A stretch of DNA of 64,000 nucleotides from NCBI RefSeq assembly GCF_041206865.1, contig NZ_JBGEDP010000001.1:1240001-1304000 (forward strand). Direction: 5' to 3'. The DNA is from Mycobacterium sp. HUMS_12744610 (lineage in GTDB: Bacteria > Actinomycetota > Actinomycetes > Mycobacteriales > Mycobacteriaceae). How positions within the stretch are numbered: the first letter of the stretch is position 1; each line of letters opens with the position of its first letter. A model generated the notes under the pieces. It did not search any database, was not told where the DNA came from, and saw nothing but the letters and a program-made list of their open reading frames with translations. Both the position numbers and the translations under genes were made by a program. Shown piece after piece: positions 49,138 through 57,055 of this stretch.

Positions 49138-50310
49138 TCAGCCCCGCCGTCCGGCCCGTTCGGCGAACGCGTCGAGTGCAGCGAGCACTGCAGGAGAACG
49201 CCACACGCGGTTGCGGGGCCCGCTGGTCGTCTCGACGAGGATTCCCGCCTCGGTGAGCGGGTTGAGGTAGCGGTGAGCGTTGGTGGACCCGATGCCCAGC
49301 TCGTGCGCGAGTAGGGCAGCGTTGACGACCGGGCGGCGGGTCAACAAATCAGCGACCTTCCACACCGCCGAGTCGGACCGCGCCGTGATCACGTCGTTCC
49401 AGGTTTCGCGGATATCGCGAATGTCGGCGACCAGCTGACGCCCGTTCGCGATAGCCAGGACGCTGGCCTGTGAGAAGCGCTCGACAATCGGCGCGGCGTC
49501 ACCGTCGCGGTAGGTGGTCAGCGCGGCGAAGTATGCGCCCGTGTCGGCCAGCAGCCCGGCCGAGACCGGCACCGTCACCTGGCGGGTCAAGCCTTTGTTG
49601 CGCAGCATGGCTTGTACCAGTGCGCGGCCCGTGCGTCCGTTCCCGTCGGTGAAGGGGTGAATGGTCTCGAACTGTGCATGGGCCACCGCGATCTGCGGCA
49701 GTGCGGGAACGTCGGCGCGCTGCGCGAAGGCGATCAAGTCGTCAATCGCGCCGGGGACCAGCTCGTGGCGCGGGCCGACGAATGTCGCGCCGATGGGGGT
49801 GGAGCCGCCGCCGATCCACACTGGCTCGGTACGGAATTCGCCTTGTGTATGGCGTGGCTCGTTGGCCATCAACGCGTGGTGCATCGCCAGGATGGCGTCG
49901 GCGTCAACAGTGTCGGACAGGGCGACCGCTGCTTGCATCGCAGCGGTGTTGGCGACGATCATCTGAGCGTTGCGCTTGGCCCTGCCGCCGGGCAGCTCGG
50001 CCTCGGCGATAGCGCGGGCTGATGCGGTCAGGTTCTCGATCTGCGAGCTGGCGGCGGACTCTGACCGCAGCAACACGGCGGCAAGCGGCGCGATATCGCC
50101 TCCGAGTTCGGCGTCGAAGCGCGTGATCTCGCGGCTGGCGGATTCGGCTTCTGCGAGCATGGACGGCGGCAGGTCCAGGATCAGCTCGGCAATGTTGGCC
50201 GGCACGGCAGGGTGGTAGGTGCCGTACTTCGGCAGCGCCGCGCTCGCGTACCGCGTCCCCTGTGGTTCCCAACGAACGTCCTCGTAGGTGATGGGGCGAA
50301 GTGAAGTCAC
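49138..50310 (-). CDS. Fic (AMP-transferase-like) protein with N-terminal inhibitory motif and C-terminal winged helix
   Basis: A 390-residue Fic-domain protein. SSQIEN (S88-xxx-E92-N93) before the domain is the auto-inhibitory motif ([ST]xxxE[GN]) of class II Fic proteins. HPFTDGNGRTGR at 218-229 is the catalytic loop with all key residues, so it is probably active in transferring AMP (or another nucleotide monophosphate) from a nucleotide onto target proteins. The C-terminal ~80 residues (WKVADLLTRRPVVNAALLAH, then STNAHRYLNPLTEAGILVET) form a winged helix that could bind its own operator. The start is GTG 50310. It stands alone with no separate antitoxin, as is usual for this class. Confidence 0.93.
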   Translation of the reverse strand: MTSLRPITYEDVRWEPQGTRYASAALPKYGTYHPAVPANIAELILDLPPSMLAEAESASREITRFDAELGGDIAPLAAVLLRSESAASSQIENLTASARAIAEAELPGGRAKRNAQMIVANTAAMQAAVALSDTVDADAILAMHHALMANEPRHTQGEFRTEPVWIGGGSTPIGATFVGPRHELVPGAIDDLIAFAQRADVPALPQIAVAHAQFETIHPFTDGNGRTGRALVQAMLRNKGLTRQVTVPVSAGLLADTGAYFAALTTYRDGDAAPIVERFSQASVLAIANGRQLVADIRDIRETWNDVITARSDSAVWKVADLLTRRPVVNAALLAHELGIGSTNAHRYLNPLTEAGILVETTSGPRNRVWRSPAVLAALDAFAERAGRRG

Positions 50311-50320
50311 TGCTGCAGTC

Positions 50321-50350
50321 TAACCTCACTTATACGACTAAGTGAAGTTA
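50321..50350. promoter_or_regulatory. Inverted-repeat operator upstream of the Fic gene, with extra half-sites
   Basis: Left arm TAACCTCACTTA (50321-50332) and right arm TAAGTGAAGTTA (50339-50350) are inverted with one mismatch, spacer TACGAC. The same half-site recurs at 50363-50373 (GACTTCACTTA) and, in the other orientation, at 50298-50308 (GAAGTGAAGTC), which covers the GTG start codon. Four half-sites around one start point to autoregulation, probably by the winged helix of the Fic protein. An IS end lies directly next to the third half-site. Confidence 0.75.
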
Positions 50351-50392
50351 ATAGCGGCGGGTGACTTCACTTAGGGCCTGCGACAAAATAAT

Positions 50393-51167
50393 CTAGGTGG
50401 TGTTCGGGCGTGTCGGGTGCACGGTGTAGTTCCACTCGCCGTGGAAGTCGTGGCGTGTGATCGGTAGGGCGTCAACGTTTTTGGCGGTGTAGTTGATGCC
50501 GGTGGGGTACTGTTCGGTGTCGAGGACGCAGTGCACGGTCAGTCCGGTGGTTGTGGTGGTGTTGCTGATCAGGTCGACGATCATGCGGTGGCTGCGCAGC
50601 GGGCGTCCGCGCCAGTTCATGGTGATCTGGGAGAACAGCCGGTGTTCGATCTTGTTCCACTTGCTGGTGCCCGGGGGGAGGTGGCAGACGGTGATGGCCA
50701 GCCCGGTCTCGGCGGCCAGCTTGGCCAGTTCGATTTTCCAGGCGCGCAGCCGGTAGCCGTTGGAGCCGCCGCCGTCGGCGCAGATCAACAGCTTCTGCGC
50801 GTGTGGGTAGCGGCGTCGGCCGATGCTGTCCCACCACGAGCGCAGGGTCGCCACGGCGAACGCGGCGGTGTCGTGGTCGGTGCCCACCGTCACCCAGCCG
50901 GTGTTGGTGGCCACGTCGTAGACGCCGTACGGGATCGCCTTGCCGAGCTCTTTGTCCATGAAGTCGTGCACGTTGGTCGGCACCGGCGAGCCCTTGGGCT
51001 GGTACTCACGGCCACCGTTGCTGAACTCACCGACCAGCTCTTTCTTTTTCGTGTCCACCGAGATCACCGGCTGACCAGCGGCGATATGCTCACCGACGCA
51101 CCGGTTGAGGTAGCCGAATTGGGCGTCGCGATCCTCGTGCTGACGGCCCTCGGAGCCTGTCACGATT
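50393..51167 (-). pseudogene. ISAzo13-family transposase, N-terminally truncated by an IS256 element
   Basis: About 258 codons of the C-terminal part: EGRQHEDRDAQFGYLNRCVG, ISVDTKKKELVGEF (first Asp), ICADGGGSNGYRLRAWK (second Asp), HLPPGTSKWNKIEHRLFSQI (Glu), ending RHDFHGEWNYTVHP. This is the Rhodopirellula-type DDE transposase of ISAzo13. The N-terminal part is missing where the IS256 end begins at 51168, so the element is inactive. The other end of the old IS is near 50374, next to the Fic operator. No remaining N-terminal portion is found on the far side of the IS256. Confidence 0.87.
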
Positions 51168-52555
51168 TCTGTGTAAGTCAGAGGTGATTTGACTACGAGT
51201 TGTATTCTAGCACAATGGGATTCGCCCAGGGAATAGTCTGGCGAGTGTGTTGAGCGCCACAGTCCAGTTGTGCGTTCCAGTACCCGAATAGCCTCCTCTC
51301 TCGCTGGAGATGTTGCGCAGCCCGAGGTACAGCAACTTCATCGCGGCGTCCTTGTCCGTGAAATGACCACGGTTCTTGGTGATCTTGCGCAACTGGAAGT
51401 TGATCGACTCGATCGCATTGGTGGTGTAGACGATCTTGCGCAACTCCACCGGATAGTCCAGGAACGGAACGAATTCCCCCCAGGCGTTGTGCCACACGTC
51501 AATTGCACCCGGATATTGGGCGCCGAATTGCTGGTCGAACTCCTTGAGTGCGAGTTCGGCTCCATCGACGGTCGGCGCACTGTAGATCGCCCGCATCGCG
51601 GTGGCGACCTTCTTGCGGTCCTTATAAGACACGAAGCGCATCGCATTCCTAATGACGTGCACGACGCAGGTCTGCACCACGGTATCGGGATAGATCGAGC
51701 GGATCGCATCAGGCAGACCGGTCAGCCCGTCGCAGCAGGCGATGAGGATGTCGCGCACCCCGCGGTTGCGCAGGTCGATGACGACCTTCTGCCAGAACTT
51801 CGCCCCCTCGGAGTCCTGGATCCAGCAGCCCAAGGCGTGTTTGCGGCCCTCCAGATCCACGCCAATGGCCAAATAGGCGACCTTGGTGGTGATGACCCCG
51901 TTGTCGCCGATCCGCAGCCGCAGCCCATCGATGTAGAGGATCGGGTAGACCTCATCGAGCGGGCGGGCCTGCCAGGCCTTGATCTCATCGACCACCACCT
52001 CGGTGATATTGGAGATCAACTCCCGCGACACCGACGCCCCATAGACCTCCTGCAGGTGGGCTTCGATATCGCGGGTGGTCATTCCCCGTGAATACAGCGA
52101 CAACACCACCGAATTGATGTTGTTGAGCCGGCGGGTCTTCTTCGGCACAATCGCCGGCTCAAACGAGCCGTTGCGATCACGCGGCGCATCGATCTGCACC
52201 GGGCCGTTGACGGTGGTCACCGTTTTCGGCGTGGTGCCGTTGCGCGAATTTCCCGATCCGCGTCCGGCCGGATCGCCGGCCTCATAGCCCAGATGGTGGG
52301 TTAGCTCCGCATTCAGCGCCCGCTCCAGCACGGCCTTAGTCAGCTGGTTCAGCAAACCGTCCGCGCCGTCGATCGGGGTCCCGGTCTTCACCGCATCCTT
52401 AATCAACGAGTCCAGCGTCTCTTCGGTGAACATCTCGGCCAGCCGCCGCGCCGCGGTCGTCTCCTCAGCCGGCATCTGCATGGTCTTGGTCACAAAACAC
52501 TCCTTCTGTCCGCCCAACGGCGGTCCGATGATGGACCACCCCGGACTTACACAGA
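51168..52555. mobile_element. IS256-family element (first copy), without target duplication
   Basis: Terminal inverted repeats are TCTGTGTAAGTC at 51168-51179 and GACTTACACAGA at 52544-52555; imperfect pairing continues inward (AGAGGTG versus CGGGGTG). One transposase gene lies inside. The flanks (GTCACGATT on the left and TGGAATGAC on the right) do not match, so no 8-9 base target duplication is seen. The left flank belongs to an ISAzo13 gene and the right to an ISL3 gene, so the element sits at a junction of two different elements, probably after recombination or deletion. Confidence 0.88.
51207..52493 (-). CDS. IS256-family transposase (first copy)
   Basis: A 428-residue mutator-type DDE transposase. 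YILYIDGLRLRIGDNG (first Asp), LIACCDGLTGLPDAI (second Asp) and TTNAIESINFQLRKITKNR (Glu with the N-x-x-E-S pattern) form the active site. NSRNGTTPKTVTTVNGPVQI and RDRNGSFEPAIVPKKTRR are N-terminal DNA-binding features of the family. GTG 52493 is the start, with AAGGAG upstream; the open frame to 52712 crosses the IS end and is not real. It appears intact. Confidence 0.92.
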   Translation of the reverse strand: MTKTMQMPAEETTAARRLAEMFTEETLDSLIKDAVKTGTPIDGADGLLNQLTKAVLERALNAELTHHLGYEAGDPAGRGSGNSRNGTTPKTVTTVNGPVQIDAPRDRNGSFEPAIVPKKTRRLNNINSVVLSLYSRGMTTRDIEAHLQEVYGASVSRELISNITEVVVDEIKAWQARPLDEVYPILYIDGLRLRIGDNGVITTKVAYLAIGVDLEGRKHALGCWIQDSEGAKFWQKVVIDLRNRGVRDILIACCDGLTGLPDAIRSIYPDTVVQTCVVHVIRNAMRFVSYKDRKKVATAMRAIYSAPTVDGAELALKEFDQQFGAQYPGAIDVWHNAWGEFVPFLDYPVELRKIVYTTNAIESINFQLRKITKNRGHFTDKDAAMKLLYLGLRNISSERGGYSGTGTHNWTVALNTLARLFPGRIPLC

Positions 52556-53015
52556 TGGAATGACACGCCCCCGCGCCGGGATCACCGATCGGCACGCCAT
52601 GTGGGCGACCCGCAAGAACCCGGCTGACCTGTCCTGCGAGCAGCGCACCAGCCTCGCTAAGATCGCCGACACCAACCGCACCCTCTACCGGGCGTATCTG
52701 CTCAAAGAGCAACTACGCGAGGTGTTTCGGGTCAAGGGCACCCACGGGCGGCAGCTGCTGGCCGGCTGGCTGTCGTGGGCGTCGCACTCACGCATCCCCG
52801 AGTTCGCCGCGCTGGCCCGCAGCATCCGCCGCTACCGCGACCTCATCTGGAACACGCTCGATCACGGCCTGTCCAACGCCCGATCCGAAGCCACCAACAC
52901 CCACCTGCGGGCATTAACCAAACGCGCCTACGGATTCCACAGCCCAGACGCACTCATCGCCATGGCCATGCTCACCCGAGGCGGCCTTTGCCCAGCACTA
53001 CCCGGACGGAAATGA
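52556..53015 (+). pseudogene. ISL3-family transposase, C-terminal fragment
   Basis: About 150 residues of an ISL3 (IS1096-like) transposase: MWATRKNPADLSCEQRTSLA, YRAYLLKEQLREVFRVKGTH, HGLSNARSEATNTHLRALTK (with the last catalytic Glu) and RAYGFHSPDALIAMAMLTRG. It starts exactly at the right end of the IS256 copy; the N-terminal part with the two Asp residues is absent. ISL3 stop at 53013-53015. The following 53016-53133 has nothing recognisable apart from CTTAGCTGAAAGCTCGGGCG. Confidence 0.87.
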
Positions 53016-53133
53016 CCCACTACAACGTCAGTAGATCCTTAGCTGAAAGCTCGGGCGGTTTTCTTTAAGGTCACGCCGGGGGCACGGCGCGTCGTCCATT
53101 ATCGGGAAAACCACTATCTAACTGCAGAAATAG

Positions 53134-53209
53134 TGGTGCCCCCGGCAGGATTCGAACCTGCGACACCGGCTTTAGGAGAGCCGTGCTCTATCCCCTGAGC
53201 TACGAGGGC
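53134..53209 (-). tRNA. tRNA-Arg (anticodon CCU)
   Basis: Read on the minus strand, GCCCTCG (acceptor 5') pairs with CGGGGGC at the 3' end, followed by discriminator A and encoded CCA. The D arm contains TAGCTCAGGGGATAGAGCA, the anticodon stem is CGGCT/AGCCG with loop CTCCTAA, so the anticodon is CCU (reads AGG), and the T arm has GGTTCGAATCC. All stems form. It sits beside an integrase-type island, and tRNA genes are common attachment sites, although no second copy of its 3' end is seen in the window. Confidence 0.97.
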
Positions 53210-53415
53210 GCGGGACGTCCTTGAATACCTGACTAAAACCCTGGCGGGGCGCGATTTCAGCGGCTTCTTGGACATCCTGGTGCCGTGGTCGGCGTCGTGA
53301 CGGTGGGCGTCGTGTTGTCGAGTCCGGCGGGTGTGAGTGTATCGGGCATGACAAAGGCCACGCGACGCGTGGGCGTCCGTGGGCAGCTTGGGGTCGCTCG
53401 TCGTGGTGGCCGGCG

Positions 53416-54837
53416 TTAGGCTGCTCGCTCGTCTGGGTGTCGTCGTCGGTGCAGGTAGGCCGCTATTGCGTTGCGGCCCAGGCCGAATCCGAGCATGACG
53501 GTCAGTTGGCGAACAGCCGAGTAGGCGATCATGCGCCCGCCGTAGAGGGTGCGGTCGAGAGTGTTATTGAGACTTTCGGAGTCTTCGCGCCACCCGTAGC
53601 AGCGGTCGTAGACGCTGTCGCCGTCCTCGGTTTTGACGTGCTGGCGCAGGTGCTCTGCCCGATTGTAGCCACGCTTGCGGTCGTCGTCGGTGGTGTCAAT
53701 GCGCTCTCGCTGCACGGTGCCGCACGTGGGAGTCGCGAACTCGATGTACCACCGGTGATTTCCGTCGGCGTTGCGGCGCGAGTAGATCTTGGCGGTTGGG
53801 CAGGGTTGCAGGTGCGTGTCGCCGGTGTCGAGGATCTGGCGTTGGCAGATGCGCCCGTCTTGAGTCCATAGGTTGTGAACCTCGCCGCAGGCACAGTCGA
53901 GGCGGGCCAGTGCGGTGGGTTTTCGGGTGCCGTCGTGGATGGGTGAGAGCACGGTCAGGCCGTGTTTCATGGCGTGGTCGATGTGTTTGCCGCGGAAGGC
54001 GCCGTCGTAGCAGACGCCGTCGCAGCGGACGTCGGAGTCGGCGATGACGCGGTCGATCATGTCGACGGCGATGCGGGCTTCGCCGCCGTAGCCTTTGCCC
54101 GCCGGCACGGCGTCGACATCGAGGATGACGCGGTTGTTGCGGATGGCGTTGGGGCGGGTGGCGAGCATGGTGAACTTGGTGCCGTAGCGGAACTCCCTGT
54201 CGTTTTCGCCGTTTTGCACTTCGATGCCGGCGTGGACGCGGCGTCCACCCTCTTCGGCCCACCGGTCGGCGGTGGCCTTACGGACGGGCGCGGCCACCAC
54301 GGTGCCATCGCCGACGACGTATTGTCCCCGGGCGGGATTGGTGTGCGAGACAGGGGCGGTGTGGGCCAGGCAGCCGAGTTCGGTGGCCAGCCGGCGGGCG
54401 AGCGGCCGAAACGCGGTGAGCAGCTCGTTGGCGTGGTCGTCGAGCAACCGTTGGGCGTAGTTGTGGTGCCATCGCTGCGGTGGGCGGCGCTGCGCGGTGG
54501 GGGCTCCGTGTTTGGCGGCGTGCTGGCGGATCGAGCGCCAGTAGGCGGGGTGGGCCATGGCGCGGGCGGCCTTGCTGTGTGAGCCGAGCACCCCGGTCAA
54601 TGCTTTGTGCAGCACGTGCACCCACGGTGGGTAGTGCGGGCGCCGGCCGGGAGTTCCGGGCTCGTGGACGGGCAGGATCGCAGCCAGGTGGTAAATGACC
54701 TCGTGTGAGGCGACGGCTTCGATGGTGTCGATTTCGAGCAGCGTGAGATCGGTCGGGGTTTCGAGCTTGCCCAGCCGGCGCTGCTCGATGCGCTGGGCCC
54801 CATAGGCCGGCGTCGGCGTGGCGGTGTCGCGCTTCAT
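53416..54837 (-). CDS. DDE transposase-like protein in a coupled pair with a recombinase-like protein
   Basis: A 473-residue protein. The middle and C-terminal parts look like an RNase H-fold transposase: QYVVGDGTVVAAPVRK (first Asp), GVCYDGAFRGKHIDHAM (second Asp) and REDSESLNNTLDRTLYGGRM (Glu) could form a DDE triad. DCACGEVHNLWTQDGRICQR has two cysteines of a likely zinc-binding insertion. The N-terminal part (HEVIYHLAAILPVHEPGTPG) is unknown. ATG 54837 overlaps the stop of the recombinase-like gene (ATGA), so the pair is coupled. No inverted repeats are seen around it, so it is not an ordinary IS. I do not recognise a named family. Confidence 0.7.
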   Translation of the reverse strand: MKRDTATPTPAYGAQRIEQRRLGKLETPTDLTLLEIDTIEAVASHEVIYHLAAILPVHEPGTPGRRPHYPPWVHVLHKALTGVLGSHSKAARAMAHPAYWRSIRQHAAKHGAPTAQRRPPQRWHHNYAQRLLDDHANELLTAFRPLARRLATELGCLAHTAPVSHTNPARGQYVVGDGTVVAAPVRKATADRWAEEGGRRVHAGIEVQNGENDREFRYGTKFTMLATRPNAIRNNRVILDVDAVPAGKGYGGEARIAVDMIDRVIADSDVRCDGVCYDGAFRGKHIDHAMKHGLTVLSPIHDGTRKPTALARLDCACGEVHNLWTQDGRICQRQILDTGDTHLQPCPTAKIYSRRNADGNHRWYIEFATPTCGTVQRERIDTTDDDRKRGYNRAEHLRQHVKTEDGDSVYDRCYGWREDSESLNNTLDRTLYGGRMIAYSAVRQLTVMLGFGLGRNAIAAYLHRRRHPDERAA

Positions 54838-55829
54838 GGTGCGCCGCCGGGGTCGTGCCAGGCGTAGCCGATGAGGGCGGCGGTGGTGTCCAGCGAGGGC
54901 GAGCCGATAAGGCGGGCGGCGTCCTCGATGCGGCCGGTGCGCTCGAACTCGCGGCGCGCGGCGTAGGCGGTCAGCGATGCGGGTCGTACCCCGCTGTCGT
55001 CGGATAGTCCCGCGCGGGTGAGGATGTCGCGCACGGTCACGCACACTCGGGCCTGTTTGTGGGCGTCGCTGCCGTGGGCGCCGGTGCACAGCACCGGTGG
55101 GTGGCCGCCGCGAGGAAGCGGTTCGGTGAGGTGGGCGGCGCGTTCGACGAGCACCCGCACCGACCAGGTGTCCAGGGGCAGCAGCCGGGCCCGGTGCTTG
55201 GCTGATCCGTGCGCCCACACGGTGGCGGCGCGGTGGTCGAGGTCGGCGGCGCTGATGTGACCGAGTTCGCCGGTGTGCGCCCCCGCAAGCAGCAGTGCGG
55301 CGGTGGCGGCGTGGCGGGTTGGGGTGGCGTGTTCGGAGAACAGCCGCACCAGCGCGGCTTCGTCATCGGTGAGTGGGCGCCGGGCCGAGGACCGACGTGC
55401 TGGGACGTCGATGTCGGTGGTGGGGTCGTCGAGGGTTAGCCGCAGCCGGCGGGCGGTGCGGTAGAACGCGCGCAGCGCGGCGCGGCGGTTGTGCATGGTC
55501 GCGACCGCCGCAGCCGACACGGTCCCGTGTCGGGTGCGGCCTTTGGCGGCAACAAATGTCGCGACCAACACTCGATCGACGCCGGCCAGGGTAGTGACGT
55601 CATGCGCGGCGGCGAACCGGGCGAAACGGCGGGCGAGCAAGCCGAACTTGTCGAGCGTCTGCACCGACAGCGCGCCGTCGGCGATCCACGCCCCGGTCAC
55701 TGCCGCCACCGCCGCGCTCAAGCTGCCCTCAGCCATGGCCGGCCCCCACCCCAGCGGCAACAGCAACTGCTGCCCGGCGCTCACCACGGGTCCGCGCCGT
55801 TGGTGAAACGTTGGCCATGCCGCCTCCAT
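54834..55829 (-). CDS. Tyrosine-recombinase-like protein, catalytic residues apparently lost
   Basis: A 331-residue protein with the layout of a phage integrase: SAM-like N-terminal domain (QTLDKFGLLARRFARFAAAH, about 56-150) and a C-terminal domain with RRPLTDDEAALVRLFSEH, then AGAHTGELGHISAADL and SAKHRARLLPLDTWSV. Compared by eye with integrases, the first Arg of the TGLR box is replaced (TGEL), the HxxR box reads LTAYAA, and the LGH His is IGS; only the Lys-containing turn and the final Tyr (TTAALIGYAW) remain. It is probably inactive in cleavage. ATG 55829 is five bases from the palindrome; ATG 55736 is an alternative. It heads the operon with the DDE-like gene. Confidence 0.72.
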   Translation of the reverse strand: MEAAWPTFHQRRGPVVSAGQQLLLPLGWGPAMAEGSLSAAVAAVTGAWIADGALSVQTLDKFGLLARRFARFAAAHDVTTLAGVDRVLVATFVAAKGRTRHGTVSAAAVATMHNRRAALRAFYRTARRLRLTLDDPTTDIDVPARRSSARRPLTDDEAALVRLFSEHATPTRHAATAALLLAGAHTGELGHISAADLDHRAATVWAHGSAKHRARLLPLDTWSVRVLVERAAHLTEPLPRGGHPPVLCTGAHGSDAHKQARVCVTVRDILTRAGLSDDSGVRPASLTAYAARREFERTGRIEDAARLIGSPSLDTTAALIGYAWHDPGGAP

Positions 55830-55833
55830 CCAT

Positions 55834-55855
55834 AATGGTGCATGTATGCACCATT
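55834..55855. promoter_or_regulatory. Perfect 22-bp palindromic operator in the divergent promoter
   Basis: Arms AATGGTGCAT and ATGCACCATT are perfect inverses around GT. It lies five bases before the recombinase-like ATG and 61 bases before the HTH gene at 55916, in the only intergenic region between the divergent genes. It is most likely the binding site of one of the two HTH proteins encoded next to it. I saw no second copy in the window. Confidence 0.8.
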
Positions 55856-55915
55856 CGAGCAGGGGGGTCCGACAGCCTGCCTGAATGCGGCGGGGCTGCG
55901 GGATAGGGTGGGCTG

Positions 55916-56272
55916 GTGGCGCGCAGCAACGGCGATAAGCCGCCGGTGGCTTACGTGGCCAGAGGCCTCTGGCCTAACGCCGCCATGACACCTGATGCCC
56001 CGCCGTCGGCGTCGGCCGCGCAGCATCTGGCCCGCGCGCTGGGGGCGGCGATGGCCGAGACCGCTACCGGTCAGCGGGCACTGGCTGTGGTCAGCGGGGT
56101 GGCACACACCACCATCGGGCGGATCCTGGCCGGCACCGTGCTGTGCGACATCGGCTCGCTGGCTCGCCTGGAACACGCCCTGGGCCGGCGGCTGTGGCCC
56201 GAACACCCAGACGCCGCCACCCACCGCCGCCTCGGCGGGAAACCGCACGCTCACCATCGCGATGCCGTCTGA
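55916..56272 (+). CDS. HTH (XRE-like) regulator
   Basis: A 118-residue protein with one helix-turn-helix of the Cro/C1 type at about 35-85: AAQHLARALGAAMAETATGQ, ALAVVSGVAHTTIGRILAGT, then IGSLARLEHALGRRLWPE. The pattern of recognition helix HTTIGRILAG is typical. The GTG at 55916 is the upstream start; ATG 55985 (MTPDAPPSA) is as likely. It is divergent from the recombinase-like gene and so a prime candidate to bind the palindrome. Confidence 0.75.
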   Translation: MARSNGDKPPVAYVARGLWPNAAMTPDAPPSASAAQHLARALGAAMAETATGQRALAVVSGVAHTTIGRILAGTVLCDIGSLARLEHALGRRLWPEHPDAATHRRLGGKPHAHHRDAV

Positions 56273-56415
56273 CACATGAGGCAGATTACAGAATCGTTAT
56301 TCGGTTGGGGTGTTACCGCGACCGCGTGTTGCGCTTGACTCGTGTTCCACGCGCCGCAACAATGGGTTTCGGGCGCACGCGCGCGTCAGGGTAGCGAGGG
56401 AGTGGGTGTAACGCT

Positions 56416-57021
56416 ATGGCAAAGACCAGCAAGTCGCTGATCGACCTGATCGAGATCGCCGCCACACGGCACGGCGGGGCATCCGGACGCCGCCTGGCCG
56501 AGCTGGCGCAGCGCGCCGGCCACGATATCTCGCACGCCACGCTGAATCGCCTGCGGCAGGGCACCTACGCCACCCGCCCGTCAGACGCATCGATCCGGGC
56601 GATCGCCTTCCTGGCCGACGTGTCGGAGAACGTCGCGTTCGCGGCGGCGGGGGTGAGCGCCCCGGCTGCTGCGGTGTATCAGGCTCCGGCCGAAGCGCAG
56701 CGGATGACGACCCGGCAGCGTAAGGCGGTCGACGAGCTGATCCGCGCGTTCGCCGCCGACGACAAACCGGCACCCGCCGCGGGGCTCGACTTTGGCCGGC
56801 TGCTGGCCGCGCGAGAGCGCCTCACTACCGCGTTGACCGCCGGGGGTGAGCACGTCGCGGCCGCCGGGCTGGTCGAGGCGGCGCAAGAGGCGGTGGCCGG
56901 CATCGACGAGGTGATCGACGCGTTGTTCGCCGCGGCCAGCGACCAGGACCCAGCCGATGATGAATCGCTTTCGGGTTTCACGGGATTGAGCACAGATCAC
57001 CCCGCCCGCGCGGTCGGGTAG
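56416..57021 (+). CDS. HTH (XRE-like) protein heading a three-gene cassette
   Basis: A 201-residue protein. Residues 1-75 form an HTH (SGRRLAELAQRAGHDISHAT, LNRLRQGTYATRPSDASIRA) followed by FLADVSENVAFAAAG, typical of XRE repressors. The rest is helical and acidic, with QRKAVDELIRAFAADDKPAP and DEVIDALFAAASDQDPADDE. The helical C-terminal half could contact a partner, as in antitoxins; that is inference. It is 144 bases after the first HTH gene and 34 bases before the next. Confidence 0.78.
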   Translation: MAKTSKSLIDLIEIAATRHGGASGRRLAELAQRAGHDISHATLNRLRQGTYATRPSDASIRAIAFLADVSENVAFAAAGVSAPAAAVYQAPAEAQRMTTRQRKAVDELIRAFAADDKPAPAAGLDFGRLLAARERLTTALTAGGEHVAAAGLVEAAQEAVAGIDEVIDALFAAASDQDPADDESLSGFTGLSTDHPARAVG

Positions 57022-57055
57022 AGCCAACAGGCCGTCCGGCAGGAGGGGCAATGGT

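Noticed and set aside
51159..52564. Target duplication around the first IS256 copy
   Set aside because: Flanks GTCACGATT and TGGAATGAC do not match in any register of 8-9 bases.
53134..55829. Functional prophage integrated at tRNA-Arg
   Set aside because: No structural phage genes and no attachment repeat; the integrase-like protein seems to lack catalytic residues.
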